A DNA stretch of 36,372 nt from a virus: the IMG/VR virus record IMGVR_UViG_3300017781_000047, positions 1-36,372 of that record. One strand, 5' to 3'. The notes beneath the pieces were generated by a model. That model ran no database searches, was not told where the DNA came from, and saw only the letters and a program-made list of their open reading frames with translations. The translations under genes and the position numbers were made by a program. Within the stretch, counting starts at the first letter, position 1. Each line of letters begins with the position of its first letter. This document shows, one piece after another, positions 26,108-34,724 of the stretch.

Positions 26108-27970
26108 TTATATTGGTACTACTCTACCTCTAATATCTTCTGTTGGATTCTTAACTTCAAAAACCATTGGATCTATTGATGGGTATAATACACTGTCTAT
26201 AGTAGATCCATTAACGTCATATGAAAATTTACTATAACCTAAACTTTCTCCTGCTAGGTTTACAATTTCTATATTATTTACTGTTTGCACTCCTTCTACC
26301 TTATCTAAAAGAATTGAAATATCTTTCATCATAATAGGCTCATTAATTTGCCATTTATCTATTTCGAAAAATGTGGTTAATGAATTTATACATTTAGTTA
26401 TAGTTTCTGCATTATTATAATTAGGTCTAACTATTATTTCAAAATTTACCCCTATATTAATAATATAAGCATCTTTTATGTTAATAGAATCATTTATCAT
26501 TCTATACTCTGATAGATATGTTTGTAAATTTCTTTTTAAGATGTCAGATGCTGTTCTTAATTTTTTATTTATATCATAAGTTAAAATATATAAATCTAAA
26601 ACAGATGGTAAAGTACCAGCTTCATACTCACCTACTTTACAAGGTTGAACATGAGCTTTAGCAACTACTCCTAAATTAGAAGGCATTGATAAAGATCGAA
26701 CTAAATAATCTTGTGGAGTAACAGTTCTTAATTGGTTTTGGAAATTACCTAGTGAATTTTGTCTTATTTCTTCTATAGTATCTCCATCCATCCCACCATC
26801 TGCTGCCTTAACATTATTAGAAGCTATAGATTTGAAGATTTGATTTGCTAATGTTGTATCTGATAAATCTGGGTTGATAAATTTTATATTTGTATCATCT
26901 ACTGCCGTTAATACTCCCGCTTCTACATTTGCTGATGCCCCTCCCCCAACTAAATACCTTACAGTTAAAGTTGTATTATAAGGAGCAATACCATAAGTGT
27001 TAGTATAAACAAAATTTAAAGGAGAAAATGCTGTTGTTAATTTAGTTTTTTCAAAAGGTAATCCTAAACCAACATTATCTGGATTTGGAACTATTTCTTC
27101 ATCTATATTTCTAGTGCTACCAGCCCCAAATTGAAGTTGTAATGTATTTTCATTTAAAAATCTTGTAACAAATCTTCTTTGTACTGATTTTAATTCTAAT
27201 AAATAAGGTACTTCTGTATCTATTGAGTAGTTAGGATCGTTTGTGTTTGTGTTTCTAATTGAATTAAATACGTTTTCTTGCGCTAAATTAGGAACTTCAT
27301 ACCAGACATTGCCATTACTATCAATTACATCTAATACACCTATAATATTCCCAGCCTTAAGATCTCTAGTATCGAATTTTTTAGAAGCGTTAAATACAAA
27401 ATTTTGTGACTTAACAGTAGCAGATATTGCTTTTCTTTTCTTTTTTAATAAAAAATAGGTAGGATTGACTCCTGATATTTGATATATTGATTCTTCAGTT
27501 AAATCTAATGAACTTGATGATTGGAAATCTACTGCATCTTCTATTATAAAATTCATTGAAGAATCTACATTTGAAGAGATTTGTGTATTTTCTGGAATTA
27601 CTACAGCATAATCATAATCAGGTACATAAACACTTGCACTTAATTTTGAAGGTACTTGTTGGTAAAAGTCTAATTCTACAGATGCTACAGTTGTTACTTT
27701 AGGGACATACCCCATAGAGTAAGCTAAAGAATATAAATTTGTAGTTTGTCTTGCTTTTTGTATAAAAGTTTCTTGGATTTGGTTATCTAAATAAAAAGAT
27801 AACACATCCCCCACATATGCAGACATTTCCATAAATAACATTCCAGTTGATGTTTCTGAAAAATCATTATAAGTATTTGGGAAATATGTTTTAGAATATT
27901 GTATTAAATTTTCCCTTAGAGTACTAAAATCTCTATTTATATATCGTATGTCTCTATTTAATTTACTCAT
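26108..27970 (-). CDS. 6: Baseplate wedge protein, T4 gp6-like (baseplate J family)
   Basis: The 620-residue protein has the features of T4 gp6/baseplate J proteins. The N-terminus carries RDFSTLRENLIQYSKTYFP and the block SAYVGDVLSFYLDNQIQE, followed by FIQKARQTTNLYSLAYSMGY. The middle has the J-type core (GMDGDTIEEIRQNSLGNFQ, then RTVTPQDYLVRSLSMP) and a C-terminal repeat of small domains. T4 gp6 dimers join adjacent baseplate wedges into the inner ring. The length is close to T4 gp6 (about 660). The gene follows the gp25-like gene by a one-base overlap, the same order as in T4-like cyanophages. The assignment is firm at family level. Confidence 0.92.
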   Translation of the reverse strand: MSKLNRDIRYINRDFSTLRENLIQYSKTYFPNTYNDFSETSTGMLFMEMSAYVGDVLSFYLDNQIQETFIQKARQTTNLYSLAYSMGYVPKVTTVASVELDFYQQVPSKLSASVYVPDYDYAVVIPENTQISSNVDSSMNFIIEDAVDFQSSSSLDLTEESIYQISGVNPTYFLLKKKRKAISATVKSQNFVFNASKKFDTRDLKAGNIIGVLDVIDSNGNVWYEVPNLAQENVFNSIRNTNTNDPNYSIDTEVPYLLELKSVQRRFVTRFLNENTLQLQFGAGSTRNIDEEIVPNPDNVGLGLPFEKTKLTTAFSPLNFVYTNTYGIAPYNTTLTVRYLVGGGASANVEAGVLTAVDDTNIKFINPDLSDTTLANQIFKSIASNNVKAADGGMDGDTIEEIRQNSLGNFQNQLRTVTPQDYLVRSLSMPSNLGVVAKAHVQPCKVGEYEAGTLPSVLDLYILTYDINKKLRTASDILKRNLQTYLSEYRMINDSINIKDAYIINIGVNFEIIVRPNYNNAETITKCINSLTTFFEIDKWQINEPIMMKDISILLDKVEGVQTVNNIEIVNLAGESLGYSKFSYDVNGSTIDSVLYPSIDPMVFEVKNPTEDIRGRVVPI

Positions 27971-28377
27971 TATTGTAGTAATATATTAATTTCATCATCT
28001 ACCCCAAAATTTACAATTTGGTATACTAATGTAAAATTAACTGTGTTTTCATCTGGTAGATTGTTAAATTTTATTTCTTTAATCATTACATTAGGGAAAT
28101 AAAGTGCTATATCATCTTGGATTGTATTTTTTAAATCATCATTTGATATATCTTGCATATTTTCAAATAATAAATTTCTTAAATCAGCTCCAAAACTTGG
28201 CTTAAATACTCTTTCTCCTTTATTGGTTAACAAATAATTAACCATATTAGCTTTAATTTGATCTCTAGTATAATATGTAGGCACAAAAACAGCATCCCCA
28301 TTTAAAGGGAAACCAAAACCAATAGCTCTACTAGGTTGTAGATCTATAGGCCATTTATTTTGTATTATTCTTGCCAT
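27970..28377 (-). CDS. 25: Baseplate wedge protein, gp25/gpW-like
   Basis: The 135-residue protein matches the GPW/gp25 family. The diagnostic block is NYLLTNKGERVFKPSFG followed by ADLRNLLFENM, and the C-terminus has the strand pattern of the family (VNFTLVYQIVNFGVDDEI). In T4, gp25 sits in the baseplate core bundle with gp6 and gp53 and helps trigger sheath contraction. The length agrees with T4 gp25 (132 residues). Its stop and the gp6-like start overlap, and its start overlaps the stop of the upstream gene, so this is a tightly coupled wedge operon. Confidence 0.93.
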   Translation of the reverse strand: MARIIQNKWPIDLQPSRAIGFGFPLNGDAVFVPTYYTRDQIKANMVNYLLTNKGERVFKPSFGADLRNLLFENMQDISNDDLKNTIQDDIALYFPNVMIKEIKFNNLPDENTVNFTLVYQIVNFGVDDEINILLQ

Positions 28378-28727
28378 TATTTATTATTCATTAATCCCAT
28401 TATTTGAGACATATCTACTTCTCCTGCTGGTAATGTTCCATTAGCTACATCCATTCCTGCTTGAGGTTGGAATGATTGGACATTACTACTATTTAAAGCC
28501 ATATTTGTATCCCCTAATATATTCTTGTATGCTGTTCTTTTATCCTCAGCTGACATTACAGGTTGCGGTGGAGTTGGTGGGGTATAATTTTCAACTACAG
28601 GTGCAACTGGTACTTGTGATATAACTTTTGGAGTTTTAACAGCTTCCAGTAAAATTTCCTTCAATTCTTCTTGAATCGCTTCCTTTACTGCTTCTTTAAT
28701 AATTGTTTTTAATGCTGATGTCTTCAT
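28377..28727 (-). CDS. Small helical/proline-rich protein of the baseplate operon
   Basis: The 116-residue protein opens with a strongly amphipathic Lys/Glu helix, MKTSALKTIIKEAVKEAIQE. Its first residues match the start of the acidic protein at 3903-4547 (MK-S-LK-IIK). A Pro/Val-rich linker (VVENYTPPTPPQPV) and a Met/Asn-rich C-terminus follow. The start codon lies only five bases after the ATATTTATAA motif at 28733-28742. It could be an assembly factor or a small virion protein. No family is recognised. The leader ends in LLEA near residue 29, again an (I/L)-x-E site, but this may be chance in a Glu-rich helix. Confidence 0.65.
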   Translation of the reverse strand: MKTSALKTIIKEAVKEAIQEELKEILLEAVKTPKVISQVPVAPVVENYTPPTPPQPVMSAEDKRTAYKNILGDTNMALNSSNVQSFQPQAGMDVANGTLPAGEVDMSQIMGLMNNK

Positions 28728-28732
28728 TTTAT

Positions 28733-28742
28733 TTATAAATAT
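28733..28742 (-). promoter_or_regulatory. Candidate late promoter (ATATTTATAA / TATAAATA), very close to a start codon
   Basis: ATATTTATAAATAAAATG is on the minus strand, so the motif ends five bases before the ATG of the 116-residue gene. If it is a promoter, the transcript would be nearly leaderless or would begin at a later start. This site is a test of the promoter interpretation. Confidence 0.42.
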
Positions 28743-28758
28743 TAGTTATTTTAATTTT

Positions 28759-30474
28759 TTACAGTTGGGTATTTGAAGATGTGTCATTATTTAATATAAC
28801 TGTATTATTTCCTGCACTTCCCCCACTACCTACTCCCCCAACAGTACCTCCAATACTAACTGCTGATACTGCAAAATTAGCTTGATTACCTGTATCTTGG
28901 AAATTATTAATTATAGCTAATGTATAATTCCATATGCCTGTTTCTGCTAATATAGTAATTGGTGCTGTTATAGATTGATTTCTTTGAGCAAATGATTCTC
29001 TACTTAATTGAGAATTCATAGGTTTATTTCCTTTTTGAAAAGTAATTAAACTATTAGTAAAACTATCCTGATCAGTTCCACCTAAAGTATTCATAGTTAT
29101 TACTACTGGTTCGTTTATTGATATAGTTCCTTGAACTTGATTTCCAGTATTTCTGTCTAAGGGTTGAACTACAACTGGTCCATTTACTACCCAACCTGGG
29201 GGAAGTGGATCTGAACCTACTCCTACAGCAGTTTGACTACCATCGCTGTTACCAGCTCCCGCAATTTCAATATTTGCTGGGTTATCTATTTCTTGAATTA
29301 CTGCTCTACCCATAACCCCTAACATATAAAGATCAATAGCATATTTCATTTCTTCAAATAAAACTTGAGTTGATGAACTATATGAATATCTTCCTTGTGG
29401 TTCATTTTTAGGAGCATTATATATTGTTACTACTGCTAATATTTGTGTTGATGTATTAGAACCACCATCAATTCCACCTCTTCTTTTGTATATAAAATTT
29501 GGATCTTTTGCAAAATCTCTAGTTGCAGAAATTCTTCTTGATGGAAATGAAAATTCATTATCTGGGTTTGATTCTAATGTTAATCTAAATCCATTATAAT
29601 ATACACCTGGTGAGGCATTAGCTTGTAAAGCTGCAGCAAGCGCAGCGTCAGAAGATACATTAACATCTATTGAGGAATTATCTCCGGAGGCTGCTACAGA
29701 ATCAATAATAGTTTGAGAAATTGATGTTGCAACTACATCTATTGTAGCTTGTTCTAAAACAGGACATAGTTCTCCAACTGTAGCTGCAGTTTGAACAATT
29801 TGAGTTGTTGTTATAACAGGTTGAATTACATTATCTAAAGCATTTAATTTATCTATAATAGAACTTATCATATTAAGAACAGCTCTAGTTAATATTGGGA
29901 CTGATTTAGTAACTCCCTTCCCCATCGTTAATAATTTATCTAATTGATCTAATGAATCTGATAATATAGTTAATACATTTATAGGCACACCAATACCTCC
30001 TATTTGGGGTGGAATAATTGCAGTAGGGACTGGAATTGCTTTTATTACTTGAATTGCTCCCTTAACTGTAGAAATTAAACTATCTAAAGTTGAAGCTGTT
30101 GTTGCTAATACTGTTAATGGGGTTTTTATAGTTTGAAGCGCTACTTGTATTTTGTTTTTATTCTCAATAATATTATTAAGATTTGTTAAAGTATTTTCTA
30201 CTTCTTTTATAGCATTTGCTTTTTGTATTTCAGTTAAGGGAGGAATACTACAAATAGATTCAGGTGTTAAAAGCTGTCCTTCATTATCTATATTTCCCTC
30301 TAATAGTTGTTCTAAATTAAAAGGAAGTACAGAAGGATCTATTCCTGCTTTTTCAATAACTTTAACACCTTGTGCTTTTAATTTCTCTTCCATTAAAGAA
30401 AGAGCAGTTTCTAGCTTACCAGTATCTTTAGCTACTTTAACTACTTGCTTTATTATTACTCTTTCTAATCCCAT
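28759..30474 (-). CDS. Structural protein of the baseplate hub region, 571 aa
   Basis: The N-terminal 280 residues are long helices rich in Ile, Val, Thr and Leu, with repeated Thr/Ala-rich stretches (TIKTPLTVLATTASTLDSLI). This could form coiled or bundled hub elements. The C-terminal half is beta-rich and Asn/Gly/Ser-rich (GRYSYSSSTQVLFEEMKYAI, GIWNYTLAIINNF) and ends in a Gly/Ser-rich tail. It lies between the spike gene and the gp25/gp6 genes and overlaps the spike gene by one base, so a hub or hub-associated role is likely. No T4 counterpart can be named from sequence alone. Confidence 0.72.
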   Translation of the reverse strand: MGLERVIIKQVVKVAKDTGKLETALSLMEEKLKAQGVKVIEKAGIDPSVLPFNLEQLLEGNIDNEGQLLTPESICSIPPLTEIQKANAIKEVENTLTNLNNIIENKNKIQVALQTIKTPLTVLATTASTLDSLISTVKGAIQVIKAIPVPTAIIPPQIGGIGVPINVLTILSDSLDQLDKLLTMGKGVTKSVPILTRAVLNMISSIIDKLNALDNVIQPVITTTQIVQTAATVGELCPVLEQATIDVVATSISQTIIDSVAASGDNSSIDVNVSSDAALAAALQANASPGVYYNGFRLTLESNPDNEFSFPSRRISATRDFAKDPNFIYKRRGGIDGGSNTSTQILAVVTIYNAPKNEPQGRYSYSSSTQVLFEEMKYAIDLYMLGVMGRAVIQEIDNPANIEIAGAGNSDGSQTAVGVGSDPLPPGWVVNGPVVVQPLDRNTGNQVQGTISINEPVVITMNTLGGTDQDSFTNSLITFQKGNKPMNSQLSRESFAQRNQSITAPITILAETGIWNYTLAIINNFQDTGNQANFAVSAVSIGGTVGGVGSGGSAGNNTVILNNDTSSNTQL

Positions 30475-31709
30475 TATTTACTTTTACTAATTTTAGATTT
30501 ATATTGGGCTATTTGACCTATCATTTTTTGAGCTGATTGTTGTACTTGTACTGCTGGTACAGGTATTGAAGCATTTATAGCATATGGAGGTCCTGATCCT
30601 ATAGGAGTTTGTAAAGCTGCTGTTAATGAAATCATTTTTGTTAATAGATCTTGAAAGTCAGCTAAAAATTTATCACCTAAAATAATAGGTTCAGTAGCAT
30701 ATTTATCTCCTAATAATACTTTATTTGATTTTACTATAGTTTCAGGTGAGTCTATATTAACACTTTCTAAAGAATTTAAATTAATTGTACTAAATGAACT
30801 TAATAAAATTGAATCATTTTTAGAATTAAATAATAATCTTCCAGAAGTAAGGATAACTTGCTCCCCTGTAAATTTATCTGTGGAAGTTGGAGGGTTAAAA
30901 TATGAATTATAACTTTTACTTGCTACTTCAATAGGAATAGCTTGTGTTGAAGTTAAATATATACTAGATTTATCTGTATTGATATCTTCTACTTGTGGTA
31001 CCCATGGATCTGTATCTTCTTCATGTTGACCATTTTTTAATATTATTATAGGATCTCCATCTGCCCCATCACGAGACCAAGGATTTGGTATTTTTGGATT
31101 TAATATTGTTGAACCTAATCTAATAGTATTTCCCCACCTACCTTGAAATATATTATCTCCTTCATAGGGAAGAAGATTTCTAATACTTAATTTTTCTTGA
31201 AAAGTATCACCTAAATCAATTTCAGTTCCACCATCCGTTACTCTTCTTACTGCTCCAGCTTCTGTTTGTTCATAATCCTGCTGTTGGGACATAGGTAATG
31301 TTATTCCCGTAATAGGATCTGGTATAGCATTATGGTGTACACTATTCCATATATTAATAGGTTGAAAATAATAATATCCTACTTCATTTACATTTTCTTG
31401 AACATTACTGTTGGGTAATGACATTAAATATACAATTTCATTTTCTAATGGAACTATAGATTGATTTGGAAATAAAGGTCTTGCAAAATTATCTGATGAA
31501 AATTGAGGGGATGCATTTGGTTTATTTAATTTATCAAAAAATATACACCCTATAGAACTCCATTCTCCAAAATCTTTAAAGGCTTGTGCATTTGTTTGAT
31601 CATCCAACATAACAGCCATAACTCTTCCAGAAAACACCCCGGCAGCACCTGCTCCAGATGATGATTTAGATCCTTGGTTTGCTAAAGATGTTGTTGGTCT
31701 AATAGCCAT
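30474..31709 (-). CDS. Baseplate spike/hub protein, gp5/VgrG-like without lysozyme
   Basis: The 411-residue protein fits a tail spike of the gp5/gpV/VgrG type. The N-terminal OB-like region starts with GRVMAVMLDD (28-37) and includes PLENEIVYLMSLP. A second conserved element, QGRWGNTIRLGS, lies near 190. From about 265 to 350 the sequence is a beta-helix-type spike stem (IYLTSTQAIPIE, SINLNSLES-like repeats, LLGDKYATEPIILGDKF). A helical C-terminus of about 50 residues follows. Unlike T4 gp5, no lysozyme domain is present. Such spikes pierce the outer membrane during contraction. Overlaps at both ends place it in the baseplate operon. Confidence 0.82.
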   Translation of the reverse strand: MAIRPTTSLANQGSKSSSGAGAAGVFSGRVMAVMLDDQTNAQAFKDFGEWSSIGCIFFDKLNKPNASPQFSSDNFARPLFPNQSIVPLENEIVYLMSLPNSNVQENVNEVGYYYFQPINIWNSVHHNAIPDPITGITLPMSQQQDYEQTEAGAVRRVTDGGTEIDLGDTFQEKLSIRNLLPYEGDNIFQGRWGNTIRLGSTILNPKIPNPWSRDGADGDPIIILKNGQHEEDTDPWVPQVEDINTDKSSIYLTSTQAIPIEVASKSYNSYFNPPTSTDKFTGEQVILTSGRLLFNSKNDSILLSSFSTINLNSLESVNIDSPETIVKSNKVLLGDKYATEPIILGDKFLADFQDLLTKMISLTAALQTPIGSGPPYAINASIPVPAVQVQQSAQKMIGQIAQYKSKISKSK

Positions 31710-32050
31710 TATTTATCTTTTTTAACTTGTAATTTTTCCATTTCAGCCATTAATTGATCTTTTTCTTCATCTGTTATCCCAAGACCTCCATCTTCACTTT
31801 CGGTATTAACTGCTCTTTGTATAATAGTAGCCATTTTGATTAAAGCATCATCATTTTTAACACCGATTTCCATATACTCTTTAATTAAAGGTACAATAAG
31901 AGTAGCATCTCCTATTTCTTGTACTAATGGTTTTAATTCAGATATTAATGCTGTTACTTGTTCTGATTTTTTTCGTTGGTTATTATAGATTTCTTCTAAA
32001 ATGTCAGAAAACTTTTTATCACCAAATATTATTGAGTCTAATTGTCCCAT
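31709..32050 (-). CDS. Small helical protein upstream of the spike gene
   Basis: The 113-residue protein is almost wholly helical and charged, with an N-terminal MGQLDSIIFGDKKFSDILEE, a middle helix pair and a Glu/Lys-rich C-terminus. It overlaps the spike gene by one base and is preceded by ATATTTATAA at 32060-32069. It is probably the first gene of the long tail operon. The size recalls small recombination mediators such as UvsY, but I see no supporting motif and do not make that call. It may be an assembly chaperone or small baseplate protein. Confidence 0.68.
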   Translation of the reverse strand: MGQLDSIIFGDKKFSDILEEIYNNQRKKSEQVTALISELKPLVQEIGDATLIVPLIKEYMEIGVKNDDALIKMATIIQRAVNTESEDGGLGITDEEKDQLMAEMEKLQVKKDK

Positions 32051-32059
32051 ATTTTTTGG

Positions 32060-32069
32060 TTATAAATAT
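32060..32069 (-). promoter_or_regulatory. Candidate late promoter (ATATTTATAA)
   Basis: ATATTTATAACCA is on the minus strand nine bases before the first gene of the baseplate operon, in the 26-base gap downstream of the sigma factor gene. Confidence 0.45.
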
Positions 32070-32076
32070 AAAAAAA

Positions 32077-32886
32077 TTATACTTTTGAGGGAGGGTAGTA
32101 ACCATGTTCTAGATATACTAAATATTTTTCCTTAAATATTTTATATAAAACATTAGCTATTTTAGTAATTTTAGGGGTTTTAACATCAACCATTTCTCTT
32201 ATGTAGATATATAATGCTTTTTTATTAAATATATCTATATTTTCTCTTTTTCTAAATAATTCTAAAATTGCATCTGCTATCTGAGCATCATTTCCCTTAG
32301 GGAAGATAGTATATATTCTATCAGTACAATCTTTAACAAAGTAATCTATAAATATAGATAATTTATCTTCATATTTATAACCTTTCATAGCTAACTCATC
32401 ATGCTCAGATTCTTTTTCTGTAAAAGCTGAAACTCCTTCTTCCATTTTAGGAGAAGTTATAAATCCTGGTGATAGTTGATCTAAATTTGAATAGTTATTA
32501 ATGTCATTTATTTGTATATTTTGGATTTTTTTACCATAATTTTTAGTATTATATACAATTAACCAACGTTTTACTATGGTTCCAAAATATGAATAAGCTT
32601 TGGCCCCATTATCGGGGTTGAATAAATGAATCTTACTCAATAAAAATACCATAAGTTCATGTTGAAGATCTTCTAAATTATCTACTTCAGTATAGTAAAA
32701 TTTAAAAGTATGAATTATATTTTGAGTTAGTTTGTAAAAAGGCCAATGAATGTGGTCTTGGTATAAATCACTTCTTTCTTCTTTATCAGTAGATTTATTA
32801 TATTTTACTATTGCTGCCTCTGTTTCCTTTGTAAAATATACTCTTCCTTTTTTTTGCTTCTTATTTTTTTCTATTATATGATCCAT
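32077..32886 (-). CDS. 55: Late transcription sigma factor, T4 gp55-like
   Basis: The 269-residue protein contains a sigma70 region-2-like core: DLQHELMVFLLSKIHLFNPD (73-92) followed by AYSYFGTIVKRWLIVYNTK (97-115). This corresponds to the FDP...PFAYF...RR pattern of T4 gp55. The N-terminal 60 residues are basic and helical. The C-terminal 120 residues hold further helices and are longer than in T4 gp55 (185 residues). In T4, gp55 directs host RNA polymerase to TATAAATA late promoters together with the sliding clamp and gp33. The repeated ATATTTATAA elements in this window are plausible targets. The family assignment is good; the extra C-terminal region is unexplained. Confidence 0.82.
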   Translation of the reverse strand: MDHIIEKNKKQKKGRVYFTKETEAAIVKYNKSTDKEERSDLYQDHIHWPFYKLTQNIIHTFKFYYTEVDNLEDLQHELMVFLLSKIHLFNPDNGAKAYSYFGTIVKRWLIVYNTKNYGKKIQNIQINDINNYSNLDQLSPGFITSPKMEEGVSAFTEKESEHDELAMKGYKYEDKLSIFIDYFVKDCTDRIYTIFPKGNDAQIADAILELFRKRENIDIFNKKALYIYIREMVDVKTPKITKIANVLYKIFKEKYLVYLEHGYYPPSKV

Positions 32887-32892
32887 TTAATC

Positions 32893-33168
32893 TTAAATTT
32901 TCTTGATATTAAAATCATTAAGAATTTCTTGGATTTGTTTTATATTTTTAAAGAAGAAACCTACTTCGTCATCACCCTCAAATGAACCCTTAATGTCTAT
33001 TTTTTTAATTTTTTCATTTGAAACCTCTATTATTCTTGATATATTATCTAAATATTTTAAATATCCTAATAAAATATCTTCTTGTTTTTCATTCTTTCGT
33101 AGTAGATTAATAGTCGTAAACCCTAAAGCTACGACTATTATTGAAAGTATTATTATTGTTGTTATCAT
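32893..33168 (-). CDS. Small membrane-anchored protein
   Basis: The 91-residue protein begins with a single hydrophobic helix (ITTIIILSIIVVALGFTTI, residues 2-20) followed by a cytoplasmic-type charged region with coiled-coil character. The conserved-looking end is DEVGFFFKNIKQIQEILNDF, a pattern I have seen in uncharacterised T4-like phage proteins near late genes. It overlaps the HD-hydrolase gene by four bases and precedes the sigma gene by six. An inner-membrane location is likely; the function is not known. Confidence 0.72.
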   Translation of the reverse strand: MITTIIILSIIVVALGFTTINLLRKNEKQEDILLGYLKYLDNISRIIEVSNEKIKKIDIKGSFEGDDEVGFFFKNIKQIQEILNDFNIKKI

Positions 33169-33935
33169 AAATTATCTAACATGTTTTTAAGTCCTGGACT
33201 TGATATTGTACCTAATGCCTTTGACTTGGTGGTTTTGTTATTATTCGACAATGTATAATTTTTCTTGCTAGTATCCACGCTATTTTTAAATTTAGGTAAC
33301 CATTCCTTTTCAAATTCAACTCTTGCGGCTAACATATCGGCCTGGTGTAATATGAAAGGTAATGAAGTTCTTGGTTTAGTTTCGGGCATGTATGATTTTA
33401 GATATTTATCATTTGCGGGATCATACAAACCATCATGTGTTTGAATTGCTACCATTTCATTAAATGTATATTTAACTCCATTATCTTGAAGTAGGAATAA
33501 TCCTCTGTCTGGTACAGATGAAAATGCAATTTCTTTATTATGCATATAATCTTCACCTAATTTATCTTTTCTCCATTTATCTGTTTGAGGTAAATAAGAT
33601 TCATGTTTATCATCCCCCATTTTACCTAAATCATGATTAATTGCTGAAAATACCAACTCTTCCTGGGTAAATGTTGTCATATCACATCCAAATCCTTCCC
33701 ATACAGCAGACATTGATAATGCTGCTTTAACAACTCTATTAACATGGTCTATATAACCTCCTGGAAAAGCGTTGTGATATTCTTTCTTATGTGAAGCTGG
33801 CATCATCATAAGACGATCCTCATACTTTTCATAAAATGATTTTAGTTGTTCTTTACGTGGTGATGAAATATAAGTATCAATATTACTTATAAACTCAACC
33901 CAATTCATCTGAATTTGTTCTGCTGATAGTATCAT
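33165..33935 (-). CDS. HD-domain phosphohydrolase
   Basis: The 256-residue protein has the HD-superfamily metal ligands in order: His64 (GGYIDHVNRV), His101-Asp102 (INHDLGKMG), His132 (YMHNKEIAF), His167-Asp168 (QTHDGLYD) and Asp200 (LHQADMLAARVEFE). Spacing and the final D-x-x-A-x-R-x-E helix are typical of HD hydrolases acting on nucleotides or cyclic nucleotides. The C-terminal 40 residues are Lys/Ser/Asn-rich and probably disordered. It overlaps the small membrane protein by four bases. The substrate could be a host (d)NTP, a signalling nucleotide or a defence cyclic nucleotide, but the sequence does not say which. Confidence 0.85.
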   Translation of the reverse strand: MILSAEQIQMNWVEFISNIDTYISSPRKEQLKSFYEKYEDRLMMMPASHKKEYHNAFPGGYIDHVNRVVKAALSMSAVWEGFGCDMTTFTQEELVFSAINHDLGKMGDDKHESYLPQTDKWRKDKLGEDYMHNKEIAFSSVPDRGLFLLQDNGVKYTFNEMVAIQTHDGLYDPANDKYLKSYMPETKPRTSLPFILHQADMLAARVEFEKEWLPKFKNSVDTSKKNYTLSNNNKTTKSKALGTISSPGLKNMLDNL

Positions 33936-33953
33936 AACTTTTATTTATTTATT

Positions 33954-34148
33954 TTATCCGTTTCTTAATGCTGCATGTTCTCTTTCTAATTGAGTTTCTA
34001 AATCTCTAAGAACATTTTCAGTATCTTCTATTTTTTTTACAAAATCTTCTACTGGTTGTTGTGATTTAACCATTAATTTAAGATTTGTTAGATGACCTTG
34101 TATTTTATTTGTTAGGTGAACAATTGTTTCTGCGTTGCGTAATGCCAT
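33954..34148 (-). CDS. Small coiled-coil protein
   Basis: The 64-residue protein is one continuous helix pattern (ETIVHLTNKIQGHLTNLKLM, then DTENVLRDLETQLEREHAAL), with a heptad-like arrangement of Leu/Ile/Val. It lies 18 bases before the HD-hydrolase gene in transcription order. It may be a dimeric helper or a structural peptide. No family is recognised. Strand, spacing and coding-like composition support a real gene. Confidence 0.65.
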   Translation of the reverse strand: MALRNAETIVHLTNKIQGHLTNLKLMVKSQQPVEDFVKKIEDTENVLRDLETQLEREHAALRNG

Positions 34149-34172
34149 AGTTGTTTAATTAATATTATTTTT

Positions 34173-34188
34173 AGGTACCTTAGGTACC
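34173..34188. repeat. GGTACC inverted/direct repeat in intergenic gap
   Basis: Two GGTACC palindromes separated by TTA (34174-34179 and 34183-34188) form a perfect 6-bp hairpin, followed on the plus strand by a further GTACC. The site lies in the 72-base gap between the 164-residue gene and the 64-residue gene. There is no T-run after it on the minus strand, so a standard terminator is not supported. It could be an mRNA processing or protein-binding site. Confidence 0.4.
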
Positions 34189-34220
34189 ATGTACCCCTAT
34201 ACCCCATTTCTCTTATCTAC

Positions 34221-34715
34221 TTATCTCTTTTTCCCTTTAACCTCTGTACCTCCAATGTACGCTGAGGATTTCTCGTCTCCAACCTTAGGTTCAAAAGTCT
34301 TTAATTTTTGGGAAATTTTATATAAAAAAGCACATTTTTCATATTCTTCACTTTGAGTAAAGTAATTAATTCCTAATTGTAGAGCCGTGTCTAAATATTC
34401 GTCTGAATAGTATTTTAATGCGTTTATATGCGCGACATCATCCAAATCAACGTTTTGTATATAACTCCAGGATCTGCCGTAAGTAACAAACTCTCCTGCT
34501 TCTTTAATATCATTAATATCTAATTCATCATTACTTTTAGCAAAGAAATTCAATACTTTTTTATTAAAGTTAATATGATTCAAAACCAGTTTTTTATACA
34601 TTCCAACATAATACATTGGGGATTTTTTTAGATCTTCATATGTAGTTTTCCCCTCCCCAGAAAGATCTTTATCATCATGAGAAAATAAACCAAATATGTT
34701 ATCTATACTTACCAT
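34221..34715 (-). CDS. Hypothetical helical protein of T4-like late-gene region
   Basis: The 164-residue protein has an Asp-rich N-terminus (IFGLFSHDDKDLSGEG) and a helical core with a TPR-like feel near 105-135 (YYSDEYLDTALQLGINYF, then EEYEKCAFLYKISQKL). The C-terminus is basic and ends in KGKKR. No catalytic motif is visible. It starts ten bases after the stop of the 57-residue gene. It is similar in style to uncharacterised T4-like phage proteins upstream of gp55; a transcription-associated role is possible but not shown. Confidence 0.68.
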   Translation of the reverse strand: MVSIDNIFGLFSHDDKDLSGEGKTTYEDLKKSPMYYVGMYKKLVLNHINFNKKVLNFFAKSNDELDINDIKEAGEFVTYGRSWSYIQNVDLDDVAHINALKYYSDEYLDTALQLGINYFTQSEEYEKCAFLYKISQKLKTFEPKVGDEKSSAYIGGTEVKGKKR

Positions 34716-34724
34716 ATAATTATT

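Noticed and set aside
30152-30490. Plus-strand frame of 112 codons
   Set aside because: Antisense to the N-terminus of the 571-residue structural protein, with no support as a gene.
30474-31709. Lysozyme domain as in T4 gp5
   Set aside because: No catalytic Glu/Asp/Thr lysozyme pattern is present; only OB-like and beta-helix parts are seen.
31709-32050. Recombination mediator UvsY
   Set aside because: Only size and helical content agree; no motif supports it and the gene is coupled to the baseplate spike.
34173-34188. Rho-independent terminator at the GGTACC repeat
   Set aside because: The hairpin is not followed by a T-run on the transcribed strand.
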